This document shows, piece by piece, positions 1 to 6,944 of a stretch of 14,290 nucleotides of DNA (position 1 is its first letter; every line of letters starts with the position of its first letter). The DNA lies in NCBI GenBank assembly GCA_947254465.1, contig CAMYEU010000022.1, forward strand, positions 1-14,290, read 5' to 3'. The position numbers were made by a program, and so were the translations under genes. This DNA comes from an uncultured Gemella sp. (GTDB lineage Bacteria > Bacillota > Bacilli > Staphylococcales > Gemellaceae). The notes under the pieces were generated by a model, which saw only the letters and a program-made list of their open reading frames with translations, ran no database searches and was not told the DNA's origin.

Positions 1-46
1 TACACACTGCATATCGTCGGCAGCGTCAGATGTGTATAAGAGACAG
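1..46 (+). other. Nextera P5-side sequencing adapter (artefact)
   Basis: This is library adapter, not genome. Positions 1-5 (TACAC) match the end of the Illumina P5 sequence. Positions 6-13 (ACTGCATA) match an 8-base i5 index that I remember as S506. Positions 14-27 (TCGTCGGCAGCGTC) are the Nextera read 1 primer part, and 28-46 (AGATGTGTATAAGAGACAG) are the 19-bp Tn5 mosaic end. All joins are exact. Genomic sequence starts at 47. An ATG at 30 inside the mosaic end gives a false start reading M-C-I-R-D-R in frame with the next gene. Confidence 0.98.
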
Positions 47-542
47 ATACTATAAAGAAAGATATGGTATGTCAAGTGAAGATTATGATGAATTCGAAGC
101 GGAGATTACAAAGCGTATTCTAGATAATTATCATAATGCTCCAGTATTACCAGGGATTGCAGAACTTATGGAATATCTGTATAACAAAGGAATTAAAATG
201 GCAGTTGCATCAAATGGAAAGAGAGAGCATATAGAAACTGGGCTACAGAGAAAAGGGTTTGAGAAATATATTTCTGCTATTGCAACAAAAGCGGAAGTAA
301 GTAATCCAAAACCTGCTCCGGATATTTATTTGTTAGTTGCTGAGAAGTTAGGGGTAAATATAAATAATTCTATAGCTATAGAAGACTCGCGCCCAGGGGC
401 GTTAGGAGCAGTAGCATCGGGAGCGACGTTAATACTGCAAACGAATGATATTACAAAACATATGGACTTCACAGGAGTGGATTATAAATATAAAGATGTA
501 GATTTAGTTGAAATAATTAAAGAAATTGTTGAGAATAAATAG
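47..542 (+). CDS. HAD-family phosphatase, 5'-truncated by contig end
   Basis: This is the C-terminal part of a haloacid dehalogenase-superfamily hydrolase, of the beta-phosphoglucomutase-like subfamily that dephosphorylates or isomerises small phosphorylated metabolites in the cytoplasm. About 164 genuine residues remain, with the first whole codon at 48 and stop TAG at 540-542. Visible are motif II (V-A-S-N-G, with the Ser), motif III (the Lys in N-P-K-P-A-P-D) and motif IV (I-A-I-E-D-S-R-P-G, metal-binding acidic pair). Motif I, with the nucleophilic Asp (DxD), and part of the helical cap lie upstream and are missing because the contig ends. The apparent Met at 30 is adapter, so the true start is unknown. 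The substrate cannot be told from this fragment. A promoter may follow it at 543, so it need not be cotranscribed with the next gene. Confidence 0.88.
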
Positions 543-571
543 TATACAAAAACTAATCAGAGGAGTATAAT
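543..571 (+). promoter_or_regulatory. Possible sigma-A promoter for the OsmC-like gene
   Basis: A perfect -10 (TATAAT, 566-571) lies 17 bp after TATACA (543-548), which matches the -35 consensus at four of six bases. Transcription would begin near 578. A short inverted repeat, TTAAGA-gtaa-TCTTAA (579-594), sits right at the predicted 5' end and could be an operator or a transcript-end hairpin. In AT-rich DNA a chance -10 is easy to find, so this is only plausible. Confidence 0.4.
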
Positions 572-620
572 AAAATTATTAAGAGTAATCTTAAAATCGA
601 ATATACAAAGGGAGACTGTT

Positions 621-1007
621 ATGTATACGTCTAATTTAAAAATTAAAGAAGGATTTACTTCACATGCAACAACACCACTTGGTGGAGAATATAAAATGTT
701 TATAGAAGAAAGTAAAGATGGTCCAATGGATCTATTTGCCACAGCATACAATGGATGTGTAAGTATGTGTGCAAAAGGATATTTCTTCAGAGCATACGAA
801 TTAGTAGATTTAGTAATTGAAACTGAGTTGGTTGTGGACTATGATAATAAAAAAATTGTAGCTAATGTTCATGTAGATAGAACAGAAGAGCAACTAGCTG
901 CTGGAGATAGACAAGGTGTACTAGATAATATTAAACTGCGCTGTAAAGTATCTCATTTATTATCTTCTGATTTAGAAATTCAATATAATATTTTACCGTT
1001 AAAATAA
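621..1007 (+). CDS. OsmC/Ohr-family small thiol protein
   Basis: The 128-residue product resembles the OsmC family, cytoplasmic dimeric proteins that reduce organic or inorganic hydroperoxides with a pair of cysteines. The expected pair is present: Cys46 in a G-C helix start (A-T-A-Y-N-G-C-V) and Cys108 in K-L-R-C-K-V-S-H-L-L, corresponding to the family's second C-x-V-S motif. A further Cys50 lies one helical turn after the first. The N-terminal beta segment includes T-P-L-G-G-E-Y and the G-P-M-D-L-F stretch that replaces the usual G-x-x-P-x-x-L-L before the first Cys. The start is supported by AAAGGGAG (607-614), 6 nt upstream of ATG. The gene is a single unit between a possible promoter and a strong terminator. 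Peroxidase activity is inferred from the family; the subfamily (OsmC, Ohr or YhfA-like) is not resolved. Confidence 0.8.
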   Translation: MYTSNLKIKEGFTSHATTPLGGEYKMFIEESKDGPMDLFATAYNGCVSMCAKGYFFRAYELVDLVIETELVVDYDNKKIVANVHVDRTEEQLAAGDRQGVLDNIKLRCKVSHLLSSDLEIQYNILPLK

Positions 1008-1019
1008 AATAAATAAACG

Positions 1020-1056
1020 AAAAACTTAGGGTGCAAAGCTCTAAGTTTTTTATTTT
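1020..1056 (+). terminator. Intrinsic terminator after the OsmC-like gene
   Basis: A 12-bp stem pairs AAAAACTTAGGG (1020-1031) with CTCTAAGTTTTT (1039-1050), containing one G-U pair and a 7-nt loop. It ends in a T-rich tract (1046-1056). It lies 13 nt past the stop codon at 1007 and separates this gene from the ribosomal operon. Confidence 0.9.
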
Positions 1057-1141
1057 CCAGAGGAGAAAAAAGTTTTTTTCTTCTATATAATAATCATTAT
1101 TTTGGTGAAAGAAAAAAGAATAAAAAATAGAAAACATATTC
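1057..1141. other. AT-rich spacer, no gene seen
   Basis: This stretch lies between the terminator and the rpsJ promoter region, part of a gene-free interval of about 340 nt (1008-1350). No coding sequence with a ribosome binding site is visible on either strand. It contains an A/T inverted repeat around 1065-1080 and a palindromic AATAAT-c-ATTATT at 1089-1101, the latter vaguely like Fur/PerR operators. The rest is A- or T-rich without clear signals. Confidence 0.6.
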
Positions 1142-1143
1142 AT

Positions 1144-1203
1144 AAAATTTTTTAAAATTTTTTCGTCAAAACTCTTGCATTATATGCTTTAACCATGTAT
1201 AAT
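1144..1203 (+). promoter_or_regulatory. rpsJ operon promoter with A-tract UP element
   Basis: The core is TTGCAT (1175-1180, five of six -35 bases), a 17-bp spacer and TATAAT (1198-1203, perfect -10), so transcription should begin near 1209-1211. Upstream, the 10-bp unit AAAATTTTTT occurs twice in perfect tandem (1144-1153 and 1154-1163). These A-tracts are one helical turn apart, at about -47 to -66, which fits a bent UP element contacted by the RNA polymerase alpha C-terminal domain. This strength is expected for the main promoter of the S10 superoperon. I see no other strong promoter further along the cluster. Confidence 0.85.
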
Positions 1204-1209
1204 AATAAA

Positions 1210-1347
1210 TGTTGGTCTTGCAAAAGACTTGCGTTGAAGCGAAAGGTTACTGACACGCCCGGCCGCTTTGCCATGGCATGGCGTGCTGGAGAACTTTCGT
1301 GGAGAAGTCGCTACTAGATAGCGGCGAATAAATGTATAGGAGGAGAA
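1210..1347 (+). ncRNA. Structured 5' leader of the S10 operon mRNA
   Basis: About 140 nt of untranslated, locally GC-rich RNA precede rpsJ. Hairpins visible are: GTCTT-gcaa-AAGAC (1215-1228) with a GNRA tetraloop; CACGCC (1254-1259) pairing with GGCGTG (1280-1285) around a GC-rich loop holding the palindrome TGCCATGGCA (1269-1278); and G-T-C-G-C-T-A (1307-1313) pairing with TAGCGGC (1319-1325), loop ctaga. An alternative helix pairs GCCGCT (1262-1267) with AGCGGC (1320-1325) and excludes the third hairpin. From memory, Bacilli have a conserved leader of this kind before rpsJ, and S10 operons are autoregulated by L4 in E. coli. A regulatory role is therefore likely, but the ligand is not shown here. 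Confidence 0.7.
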
Positions 1348-1350
1348 ATG

Positions 1351-1659
1351 ATGGCAAAACAAAAAATTCGTATTCGTCTTAAAGGATATGATCACAGATT
1401 AGTAGATCAAAGTGCAGAGAAAATTGTTGAAACTGCAAAACGTTCTGGAGCAAAAGTTTCTGGACCAATTCCATTACCAACGGAAAAAGCAGTATACACA
1501 ATCTTACGTTCAGTTCACATTTACAAAGATAGCCGTGAACAATTCGAACAACGTACACACAAACGCCTAATCGATATTATTGAACCAACACAAAAAACAG
1601 TTGACGCTTTAATCAGCTTAAACTTACCATCAGGTGTTGACATCGAATTAAAATTATAA
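1351..1659 (+). CDS. rpsJ: 30S ribosomal protein S10
   Basis: S10 sits in the head of the small subunit, and in its free form partners with NusB in antitermination. The 102-residue product has the usual length and the typical [10 protein letters not shown] start, [11 protein letters not shown] centre and R-T-H-K-R-L-I-D-I segment (68-76). Two in-frame ATGs adjoin (1348, 1351). I prefer 1351: it gives the family's MAKQK N-terminus and lies 7 nt from AGGAGG (1338-1343), against 4 nt for 1348, which would add one Met. It is the first gene of the superoperon and follows the structured leader directly. Residue 57, in the loop near the decoding site (R-S-V-H-I-Y-K-D), is Ile where other Bacilli that I recall have Lys. 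Confidence 0.98.
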   Translation: MAKQKIRIRLKGYDHRLVDQSAEKIVETAKRSGAKVSGPIPLPTEKAVYTILRSVHIYKDSREQFEQRTHKRLIDIIEPTQKTVDALISLNLPSGVDIELKL

Positions 1660-1678
1660 TTATAGGAGGTGACTTTCG

Positions 1679-2341
1679 ATGACCAAAGGTATCTTAGGAA
1701 GAAAAGTAGGTATGACTCAAATCTTCGCTGAAAATGGAGAATTAATTCCAGTAACAGTAGTTGAAGCGAAAGGTAACGTCGTATTACAAAAGAAAACAGA
1801 AGAAGTTGAAGGATACAACGCAATCCAATTAGGATTCGACGACAAACGTCCTTACGACAAAGAGCGTAAAGACCGTTTAGTAAAAGTTGCGAACAAACCT
1901 GAACAAGGTCACGCAGATAAAGCTAACACTGCTCCAAAACGTTTCGTACGCGAAATCAGAGATGCAGAAGTTGCTAATTATGAAGTAGGTCAAGAAGTCC
2001 AAGTTGATATTTTTGCAGCAGGGGACTTAGTTGACGTAACAGGAGTAAGTAAAGGTAAAGGATTCCAAGGGGCTATCAAGCGTCATGGACAAAGCCGCGG
2101 ACCAATGGCTCACGGTTCTCGTTACCACCGTCGTCCTGGGTCAATGGGACCTGTAGCACCTAACCGTGTATTCAAAGGTAAAGCATTACCAGGTCAAATG
2201 GGTGGAGTTACAGTTACTACTCAAAACTTAGAAATCGTAAGCGTAGATGTAGAAAATGGATTAATCCTAGTTAAAGGATGTATTCCAGGATCTAAAAAAA
2301 GCTTCGTAAAAATCCAATCAGCAGTTAAATCTGGTAAATAA
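1679..2341 (+). CDS. rplC: 50S ribosomal protein L3
   Basis: L3 binds 23S rRNA domain VI early in assembly and sends an extension towards the peptidyl transferase centre. The 220-residue protein shows [16 protein letters not shown] at the N-terminus and the long loop with G-F-Q-G-A-I-K-R-H, then [11 protein letters not shown]. It is about ten residues longer than B. subtilis L3 because of an inserted charged stretch ([12 protein letters not shown]) after D-D-K-R-P. Staphylococcal L3 has a similar length. TAGGAGGTG lies just upstream, and the gene starts 19 nt after rpsJ. In the loop near the active centre it reads G-Q-M-G-G where B. subtilis has G-R-M-G-G. Confidence 0.98.
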   Translation: MTKGILGRKVGMTQIFAENGELIPVTVVEAKGNVVLQKKTEEVEGYNAIQLGFDDKRPYDKERKDRLVKVANKPEQGHADKANTAPKRFVREIRDAEVANYEVGQEVQVDIFAAGDLVDVTGVSKGKGFQGAIKRHGQSRGPMAHGSRYHRRPGSMGPVAPNRVFKGKALPGQMGGVTVTTQNLEIVSVDVENGLILVKGCIPGSKKSFVKIQSAVKSGK

Positions 2342-2373
2342 TCGGAAAATATACGGAAGGAGGAAATTAGATA

Positions 2374-2997
2374 ATGCCACAATTAGATTTATTTAAACAA
2401 GACGGTACTAAAGTTGGTGCAGTTGAAGCTAGTGAAGCAGTATTCGGAATCGAACCAAATCAACACGTTTTATTCCAAGCTGTAACTTTACAAAGAGCAT
2501 CACTTCGTCAAGGTACACACAAAACAAAAGGACGTTCTGAAGTTTCAGGTGGTGGTCGCAAACCATGGCGTCAAAAAGGAACAGGTCGTGCTCGTCAAGG
2601 ATCTATCCGTTCACCACAATGGCGTGGAGGTGGAATTGTATTCGGGCCTACACCACGTAGCTACAGCTTCAAAATGCCTCGTAAAATGCGTCGTTTAGCA
2701 CTACGTTCTGCTTTATCTTCTAAAGTAGCAGCTAACGAAGTATTTGCATTAGAAAGCTTATCATTTGATACAATTAAAACTAAAAACTTTAAAGAAATGT
2801 TATCAAACCTTAGCCTAGAGAAAAAAGTATTATTCGTAGTTACTGAACTAGAAGAAAATACTGTTTTATCAGGAAGAAATATTCCAGGAGTTGAATTCGT
2901 TGAAACAACTGGTCTTAACGTATTAGACATCTTAGGAAGCAACAAAGTTGTATTCACTAAAGATGCAGTAGAAAAAGTTGGGGAGGTATTAGCATAA
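2374..2997 (+). CDS. rplD: 50S ribosomal protein L4
   Basis: L4 is a primary 23S rRNA binder whose extended loop lines the nascent peptide tunnel; in E. coli it also represses its own S10 operon. The 207-residue product keeps the loop [16 protein letters not shown] intact, where macrolide resistance changes usually arise, followed by [13 protein letters not shown]. The start ATG follows AAGGAGG and a short spacer; the annotated N-terminus M-P-Q-L-D-L-F is normal for Bacilli. Its stop overlaps the rplW start (TAATG at 2995-2999), suggesting translational coupling. If the leader RNA is autoregulatory, L4 is the first candidate ligand. Confidence 0.98.
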   Translation: MPQLDLFKQDGTKVGAVEASEAVFGIEPNQHVLFQAVTLQRASLRQGTHKTKGRSEVSGGGRKPWRQKGTGRARQGSIRSPQWRGGGIVFGPTPRSYSFKMPRKMRRLALRSALSSKVAANEVFALESLSFDTIKTKNFKEMLSNLSLEKKVLFVVTELEENTVLSGRNIPGVEFVETTGLNVLDILGSNKVVFTKDAVEKVGEVLA

Positions 2998-3278
2998 TGG
3001 AAGCACGCGATATTATCAAACGCCCAGTACTAACTGAAAAAAGTTATTTATTAATGCAAGAAAATAAATACACTTTCCTAGTAGACACACGCGCTCACAA
3101 AACTCAAATTAAACAAGCTATTGAAGAAATCTTCGGAGTTAAAGTTGAGAAAGTAAACGTAATGAACTACAAACCAAAATTCCGTCGTGTTGGAAGATAC
3201 GGTGGTTACACTAACAAACGTAGAAAAGCTATCGTTAAGTTAGCAGAAGGACAAACAATCGAAGGATTATTCGCTTAA
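2997..3278 (+). CDS. rplW: 50S ribosomal protein L23
   Basis: L23 lies at the peptide tunnel exit, where it docks trigger factor, SRP and the Sec translocon. The 93-residue protein has the diagnostic R-P-V-L-T-E-K-S (9-16), including the exposed Glu that contacts trigger factor in E. coli, and the basic loop [14 protein letters not shown]. The start codon overlaps the rplD stop by one base, with its ribosome binding site (GGGGAGG, about 2980-2986) inside rplD, so translation is probably coupled. Confidence 0.98.
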   Translation: MEARDIIKRPVLTEKSYLLMQENKYTFLVDTRAHKTQIKQAIEEIFGVKVEKVNVMNYKPKFRRVGRYGGYTNKRRKAIVKLAEGQTIEGLFA

Positions 3279-3295
3279 GAATAACAAATACCATT

Positions 3296-3324
3296 AAGGA
3301 GGAAAAATGACAAATGGCAATTAA
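3296..3324 (+). other. Five-codon ORF overlapping the rplB start
   Basis: The Shine-Dalgarno AAGGAGG (3296-3302) has two downstream ATGs. The first (3307) opens ATG-ACA-AAT-GGC-AAT-TAA, a five-residue frame ending at 3324 inside rplB. The second (3314) is the real rplB start. The spacings are 4 and 11 nt, so neither is ideal. The micro-ORF could compete for initiation or be chance. Confidence 0.3.
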
Positions 3325-4144
3325 AGTATATAAAGCTATAACTAACGGTCGTCGTAACATGACATCATTAGATTTCGCTGAAATTACAACTAACAAACCA
3401 GAAAAGTCATTATTAGCGCCGCTACCGAAAAAAGCGGGAAGAAATAACCAAGGTAAAATCACTGTTCGTCACCACGGTGGAGGACACAAGAAACAATACC
3501 GTATTATTGACTTCAAGAGAAATAAAGACAACGTACCAGCAAAAGTTGCTACTATCGAGTACGATCCAAACCGTTCAGCGAACATCGCTCTATTACATTA
3601 TGTAGATGGAGAAAAAAGATACATCATCGCTCCTAAAGAACTTAAAGTAGGACAAATTATCGTATCTGGTGAAACTGCTGATATTAAAGTTGGTAATGCA
3701 TTACCACTAGCAAACATCCCTGTAGGGACATTAATTCACAACATCGAACTTAAACCTGGTAAAGGTGGACAATTAGTACGTTCTGCTGGAGCAAGTGCTC
3801 AAGTACTTGGTAAAGAAGGTAAATACGTATTAGTACGTCTTAAATCAGGAGAAGTAAGAATGATCTTAGCAACTTGCCGTGCTACAATCGGTGAAGTTGG
3901 TAACGAACAACACGGACTAGTAAATATCGGTAAAGCCGGTAGAACTCGTTGGTTAGGTAAAAGACCAACTGTACGTGGATCTGTTATGAACCCGAACGAT
4001 CACCCACACGGTGGTGGTGAAGGACGTACTTCAATCGGACGTAAATCACCAATGTCACCATGGGGTAAACCTACTCTTGGTAAGAAAACTCGTTCTAAAA
4101 AAGCTCGTTCAAACAAATTTATCGTACGTGCTAGAACTAAATAA
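3314..4144 (+). CDS. rplB: 50S ribosomal protein L2
   Basis: L2 is needed for subunit association and sits close to the peptidyl transferase centre on 23S rRNA. The 276-residue product is the normal length, with an OB-like fold followed by an SH3-like barrel. The hallmark [13 protein letters not shown] spans residues 226-238; His230 corresponds to the functionally critical His229 of E. coli. The C-terminus [11 protein letters not shown] is basic. The start is chosen for the family N-terminus M-A-I-K-V-Y-K, although an out-of-frame ATG lies nearer the ribosome binding site. The gene is followed by the longest spacer inside the cluster (87 nt), which holds a stable hairpin. Confidence 0.98.
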   Translation: MAIKVYKAITNGRRNMTSLDFAEITTNKPEKSLLAPLPKKAGRNNQGKITVRHHGGGHKKQYRIIDFKRNKDNVPAKVATIEYDPNRSANIALLHYVDGEKRYIIAPKELKVGQIIVSGETADIKVGNALPLANIPVGTLIHNIELKPGKGGQLVRSAGASAQVLGKEGKYVLVRLKSGEVRMILATCRATIGEVGNEQHGLVNIGKAGRTRWLGKRPTVRGSVMNPNDHPHGGGEGRTSIGRKSPMSPWGKPTLGKKTRSKKARSNKFIVRARTK

Positions 4145-4156
4145 TAAAATTAAACA

Positions 4157-4198
4157 AAGGTTAGTTGGTGAGGAGCAAGTGCTCTTTACCAAAGCCTT
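4157..4198 (+). promoter_or_regulatory. Stable hairpin in the rplB-rpsS spacer
   Basis: TTGGTGAGGAGC (4165-4176) pairs along all 12 positions with GCTCTTTACCAA (4181-4192), using two G-U pairs and closing an AAGT loop. An outer helix AAGG (4157-4160) with CCTT (4195-4198) can form across a small internal loop. No T tract follows, so it is not a terminator. The loop-proximal strand carries GAGGAG, but no start codon follows it suitably; the rpsS ribosome binding site (GGAAAGGAG) lies further on, near 4215. It could be a ribosomal protein binding site, an RNase processing site or a transcript stabiliser. Confidence 0.6.
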
Positions 4199-4231
4199 AA
4201 GTATGCAAAGTATCGGAAAGGAGATAACACA

Positions 4232-4510
4232 ATGGCTCGTAGTTTAAAAAAAGGACCATTCGCTGATCACCACTTATTAGCAAAAGTTGAAAAAATGAAC
4301 GAACAAGAAAAGAAACAAGTAATTAAAACTTGGTCACGTCGTTCAACAATCTTCCCAACATTCATAGGACTTACTTTTGCAGTATATGACGGAAGAAAAC
4401 ATGTACCTGTATATGTGACTGAAGATATGGTAGGACACAAATTAGGTGAGTTTGCACCAACAAGAACTTACAAAGGTCACGTTGCAGACGACAGAAAAAC
4501 AAGAAGATAA
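4232..4510 (+). CDS. rpsS: 30S ribosomal protein S19
   Basis: S19 forms the A-site finger contact in the small-subunit head together with S13. The 92-residue product matches the family from [10 protein letters not shown] through [10 protein letters not shown] and [13 protein letters not shown] to D-D-R-K-T-R-R. The ribosome binding site is GGAAAGGAG about 8 nt before ATG. The gene follows the structured 87-nt spacer, so it may be translated independently of rplB. Confidence 0.98.
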   Translation: MARSLKKGPFADHHLLAKVEKMNEQEKKQVIKTWSRRSTIFPTFIGLTFAVYDGRKHVPVYVTEDMVGHKLGEFAPTRTYKGHVADDRKTRR

Positions 4511-4543
4511 TTTAGAAATTAGTAAAATCAAGGAGGCACATTC

Positions 4544-4879
4544 ATGGAGTCAAAAGCAATCGCTAAGACAGTCCGCATCGCTCCTCGTAAAGTAAGACTA
4601 GTATTAGACTTAGTACGTGGAAAAAAAGTGGGCGAAGCATTAGGAATTTTAGAATTCACAACTAAATCAGCTTCTTTACCAGTAGCTAAAGTTATTAAAT
4701 CAGCTGCTGCTAACGCTGAACACAACTATGGAATGAATGTAGAAGACTTAGTAGTATCACAAGCATTTGCAAATGAAGGACCGACTCTTAAAAGATTCCG
4801 TCCAAGAGCAAAAGGTGCTGCAAGTTCAATTAACAAAAGAACAAGTCACATCACTATCGTTTTAAGTGACAACAAATAA
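4544..4879 (+). CDS. rplV: 50S ribosomal protein L22
   Basis: L22 binds 23S rRNA and sends a beta-hairpin into the nascent peptide tunnel, where macrolide resistance and peptide stalling (SecM, TnaC) map in E. coli. The 111-residue product has [11 protein letters not shown] (10-20), [10 protein letters not shown] (53-62) and [11 protein letters not shown] (79-89). The hairpin tip reads K90-G-A-A-S, so the Arg92 of E. coli and B. subtilis is Ala here. AAGGAGG precedes ATG by about 7 nt. It shares the usual neighbours, rpsS and rpsC. Confidence 0.98.
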   Translation: MESKAIAKTVRIAPRKVRLVLDLVRGKKVGEALGILEFTTKSASLPVAKVIKSAAANAEHNYGMNVEDLVVSQAFANEGPTLKRFRPRAKGAASSINKRTSHITIVLSDNK

Positions 4880-4930
4880 TAAAAATTAAGAAATTATAAA
4901 AGCTAAACTAGTTAAAGGAGGCTACAAACT

Positions 4931-5584
4931 GTGGGTCAAAAAGTACATCCAATAGGCTTACGTGTTGGAGTTATTCGTGATTGGGATTCAAAATGGTATG
5001 CGGAAAAAGATTTCGCTGCTAACTTACACGAAGATTTCAAAATCCGTGAGTTCATCAGTAAACAATTAAAAGACGCTTCAGTTTCTAAAGTAGAAATTGA
5101 AAGATTTGATAAGAAAGTAAACATTTCAGTACACACTGGTAAACCAGGTATGGTTATCGGTAAAGGTGGTTCTGAAATCGATAAATTAAGATTAGAATTA
5201 AACAAATTAACTGGAAAAAGAGTACACATTAATGTAGTTGAAATCAAAAAAGTTGATATCGACGCTAAATTAGTAGCTGAAAACATTGCTCGTCAATTAG
5301 AAGCTCGTGTATCATTCCGTCGTGCTCAAAAACAAGCTATCCAAAGAGCTATGAGAGCAGGAGCTAAAGGAATTAAAACTCAAGTATCAGGACGTCTTGG
5401 TGGAGCAGATATCGCTCGTGCAGAACACTACTCAGAAGGTTCAGTGCCACTACACACATTAAGAGCAGACATCGACTACGCTCACGAAGAAGCAGATACA
5501 ACTTATGGTAAACTTGGAGTTAAAGTTTGGATTAACCGTGGTGAAGTATTACCAACTAGAAAATCTGAAAAAGGAGGTAACTAA
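4931..5584 (+). CDS. rpsC: 30S ribosomal protein S3 (GTG start)
   Basis: S3 lines the mRNA entry channel and contributes to helicase activity and ribosome quality control. The 217-residue product begins [11 protein letters not shown] from a GTG codon, chosen because AAAGGAGG lies 9 nt upstream and the family N-terminus starts exactly there. The type II KH domain has its G-x-x-G loop at I-G-K-G-G (76-80). The C-terminal S3 domain contains [10 protein letters not shown] and ends in [10 protein letters not shown]. The last codons include AAGGAGG, the ribosome binding site for rplP, which starts 3 nt after the stop. Confidence 0.98.
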   Translation: MGQKVHPIGLRVGVIRDWDSKWYAEKDFAANLHEDFKIREFISKQLKDASVSKVEIERFDKKVNISVHTGKPGMVIGKGGSEIDKLRLELNKLTGKRVHINVVEIKKVDIDAKLVAENIARQLEARVSFRRAQKQAIQRAMRAGAKGIKTQVSGRLGGADIARAEHYSEGSVPLHTLRADIDYAHEEADTTYGKLGVKVWINRGEVLPTRKSEKGGN

Positions 5585-5587
5585 TTT

Positions 5588-6013
5588 ATGTTAATGCCTA
5601 AACGTGTTAAATATCGTCGTCAACACAGACAATCAACAAAAGGTAAATCTAAAGGCGGAAACGTAGTAGATTTCGGTGAATATGGATTACAAGCTACTAC
5701 TGCAGCAAGAGTTACTTCTCGTCAAATAGAAGCTGCTCGTATAGCGATGACTCGTTATATGAAACGTGGTGGTAAAGTTTGGATTAAAATCTTCCCTCAC
5801 ATGCCTTACACTAAAAAACCATTAGAAGTACGTATGGGATCTGGTAAAGGTGCAGTAGAAGGATGGGTTGCAATCGTTAAACCAGGTAGAGTGATGTTCG
5901 AAGTTGCTGGAGTAAGTGAAGAAGTTGCACGTGAAGCTCTAAGACTTGCATCTCACAAGTTACCTGTTAAATGTAAATTTGTAAAACGTGAAGAAACAGG
6001 TGGTGAAGCATAA
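5588..6013 (+). CDS. rplP: 50S ribosomal protein L16
   Basis: L16 helps shape the tRNA binding sites of the large subunit and is added late in assembly. The 141-residue product has [11 protein letters not shown], the core [21 protein letters not shown] (50-70) and R-M-G-S-G-K-G-A. An in-frame ATG two codons later is possible, but M-L-x-P-K-R is the family start and fits AAGGAGG at 5571-5577. It ends in TAATG shared with rpmC, indicating coupled translation. Confidence 0.98.
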   Translation: MLMPKRVKYRRQHRQSTKGKSKGGNVVDFGEYGLQATTAARVTSRQIEAARIAMTRYMKRGGKVWIKIFPHMPYTKKPLEVRMGSGKGAVEGWVAIVKPGRVMFEVAGVSEEVAREALRLASHKLPVKCKFVKREETGGEA

Positions 6014-6222
6014 TGAAAACAAATGAATTCAAATCAATGATTAGAGAATTAACTTCACAAGAGTTAGAAACAAAAATCAAAGAATTAAAAGAAGAGCTTT
6101 TCAACTTACGCTTCCAATTGGCAACTGGTCAATTAGAAAATACAGCTCGTATTAGTCAAGTTAGAAAATCAATCGCTCGTATGAAAACTGTTATTCGCGA
6201 AAGAGAATTAGCGAATAAATAA
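6013..6222 (+). CDS. rpmC: 50S ribosomal protein L29
   Basis: L29 is a two-helix protein near the tunnel exit beside L23. The 69-residue product is slightly longer at the N-terminus than minimal L29, which commonly begins M-K-x-x-E-I-R. It keeps [20 protein letters not shown] and [10 protein letters not shown]. The start overlaps the rplP stop by one base, with GGTGG as a weak ribosome binding site inside rplP, so it probably depends on ribosomes arriving from rplP. Confidence 0.97.
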   Translation: MKTNEFKSMIRELTSQELETKIKELKEELFNLRFQLATGQLENTARISQVRKSIARMKTVIRERELANK

Positions 6223-6236
6223 TATAGGAGGCAAAC

Positions 6237-6500
6237 ATGACTGAGAGAAATGATAGAAAAGTTTACGTTGGAAAAGTAGTTTCTGATAAAATGGACAAAA
6301 CAATCACAGTTTTAGTAGAAACTTACAAAAAACACCCTCTATACGGTAAACGTGTTAAATATTCTAAAAAATTCAAAGCACATGATGAAAACAATGTTGC
6401 TAAATTAAATGATATCGTTAAAATAATGGAAACTCGTCCATTATCTGCAACTAAAAACTTCCGTTTAGTAGAAGTAGTAGAAGAAGCAGTTATAATCTAA
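6237..6500 (+). CDS. rpsQ: 30S ribosomal protein S17
   Basis: S17 is an OB-fold primary 16S rRNA binder needed early in 30S assembly. The 87-residue product contains [14 protein letters not shown] and [13 protein letters not shown], then the late motif [17 protein letters not shown] site precedes the ATG, and it lies 14 nt after rpmC in the conserved L16-L29-S17 block. Confidence 0.98.
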   Translation: MTERNDRKVYVGKVVSDKMDKTITVLVETYKKHPLYGKRVKYSKKFKAHDENNVAKLNDIVKIMETRPLSATKNFRLVEVVEEAVII

Positions 6501-6521
6501 TAAAACTAGGATAAACCCTAA

Positions 6522-6908
<387 letters not shown>

Positions 6909-6944
6909 TATAAAAAGTACAGTAAAGAAGGAGGTTAACAAGAA

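Noticed and set aside
30..47. ATG at 30 as the start of the HAD phosphatase
   Set aside because: It lies in the adapter; the real protein must start upstream of the contig because motif I is missing.
1062..1080. A/T inverted repeat followed by T's as a second terminator
   Set aside because: Pairing is nearly all A-T with almost no loop, so it would not form a stable terminator stem; the one at 1020-1056 suffices.
4011..4247. 78-codon plus-strand frame bridging rplB and rpsS
   Set aside because: It is in another frame of the rplB end and the spacer, has no ribosome binding site and no recognisable protein sequence.
4936..5286. Long open frames on the minus strand (also at 8117-8509, 10068-10394 and 13394-13750)
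   Set aside because: They mirror highly expressed ribosomal genes, lack ribosome binding sites and show no family motifs.
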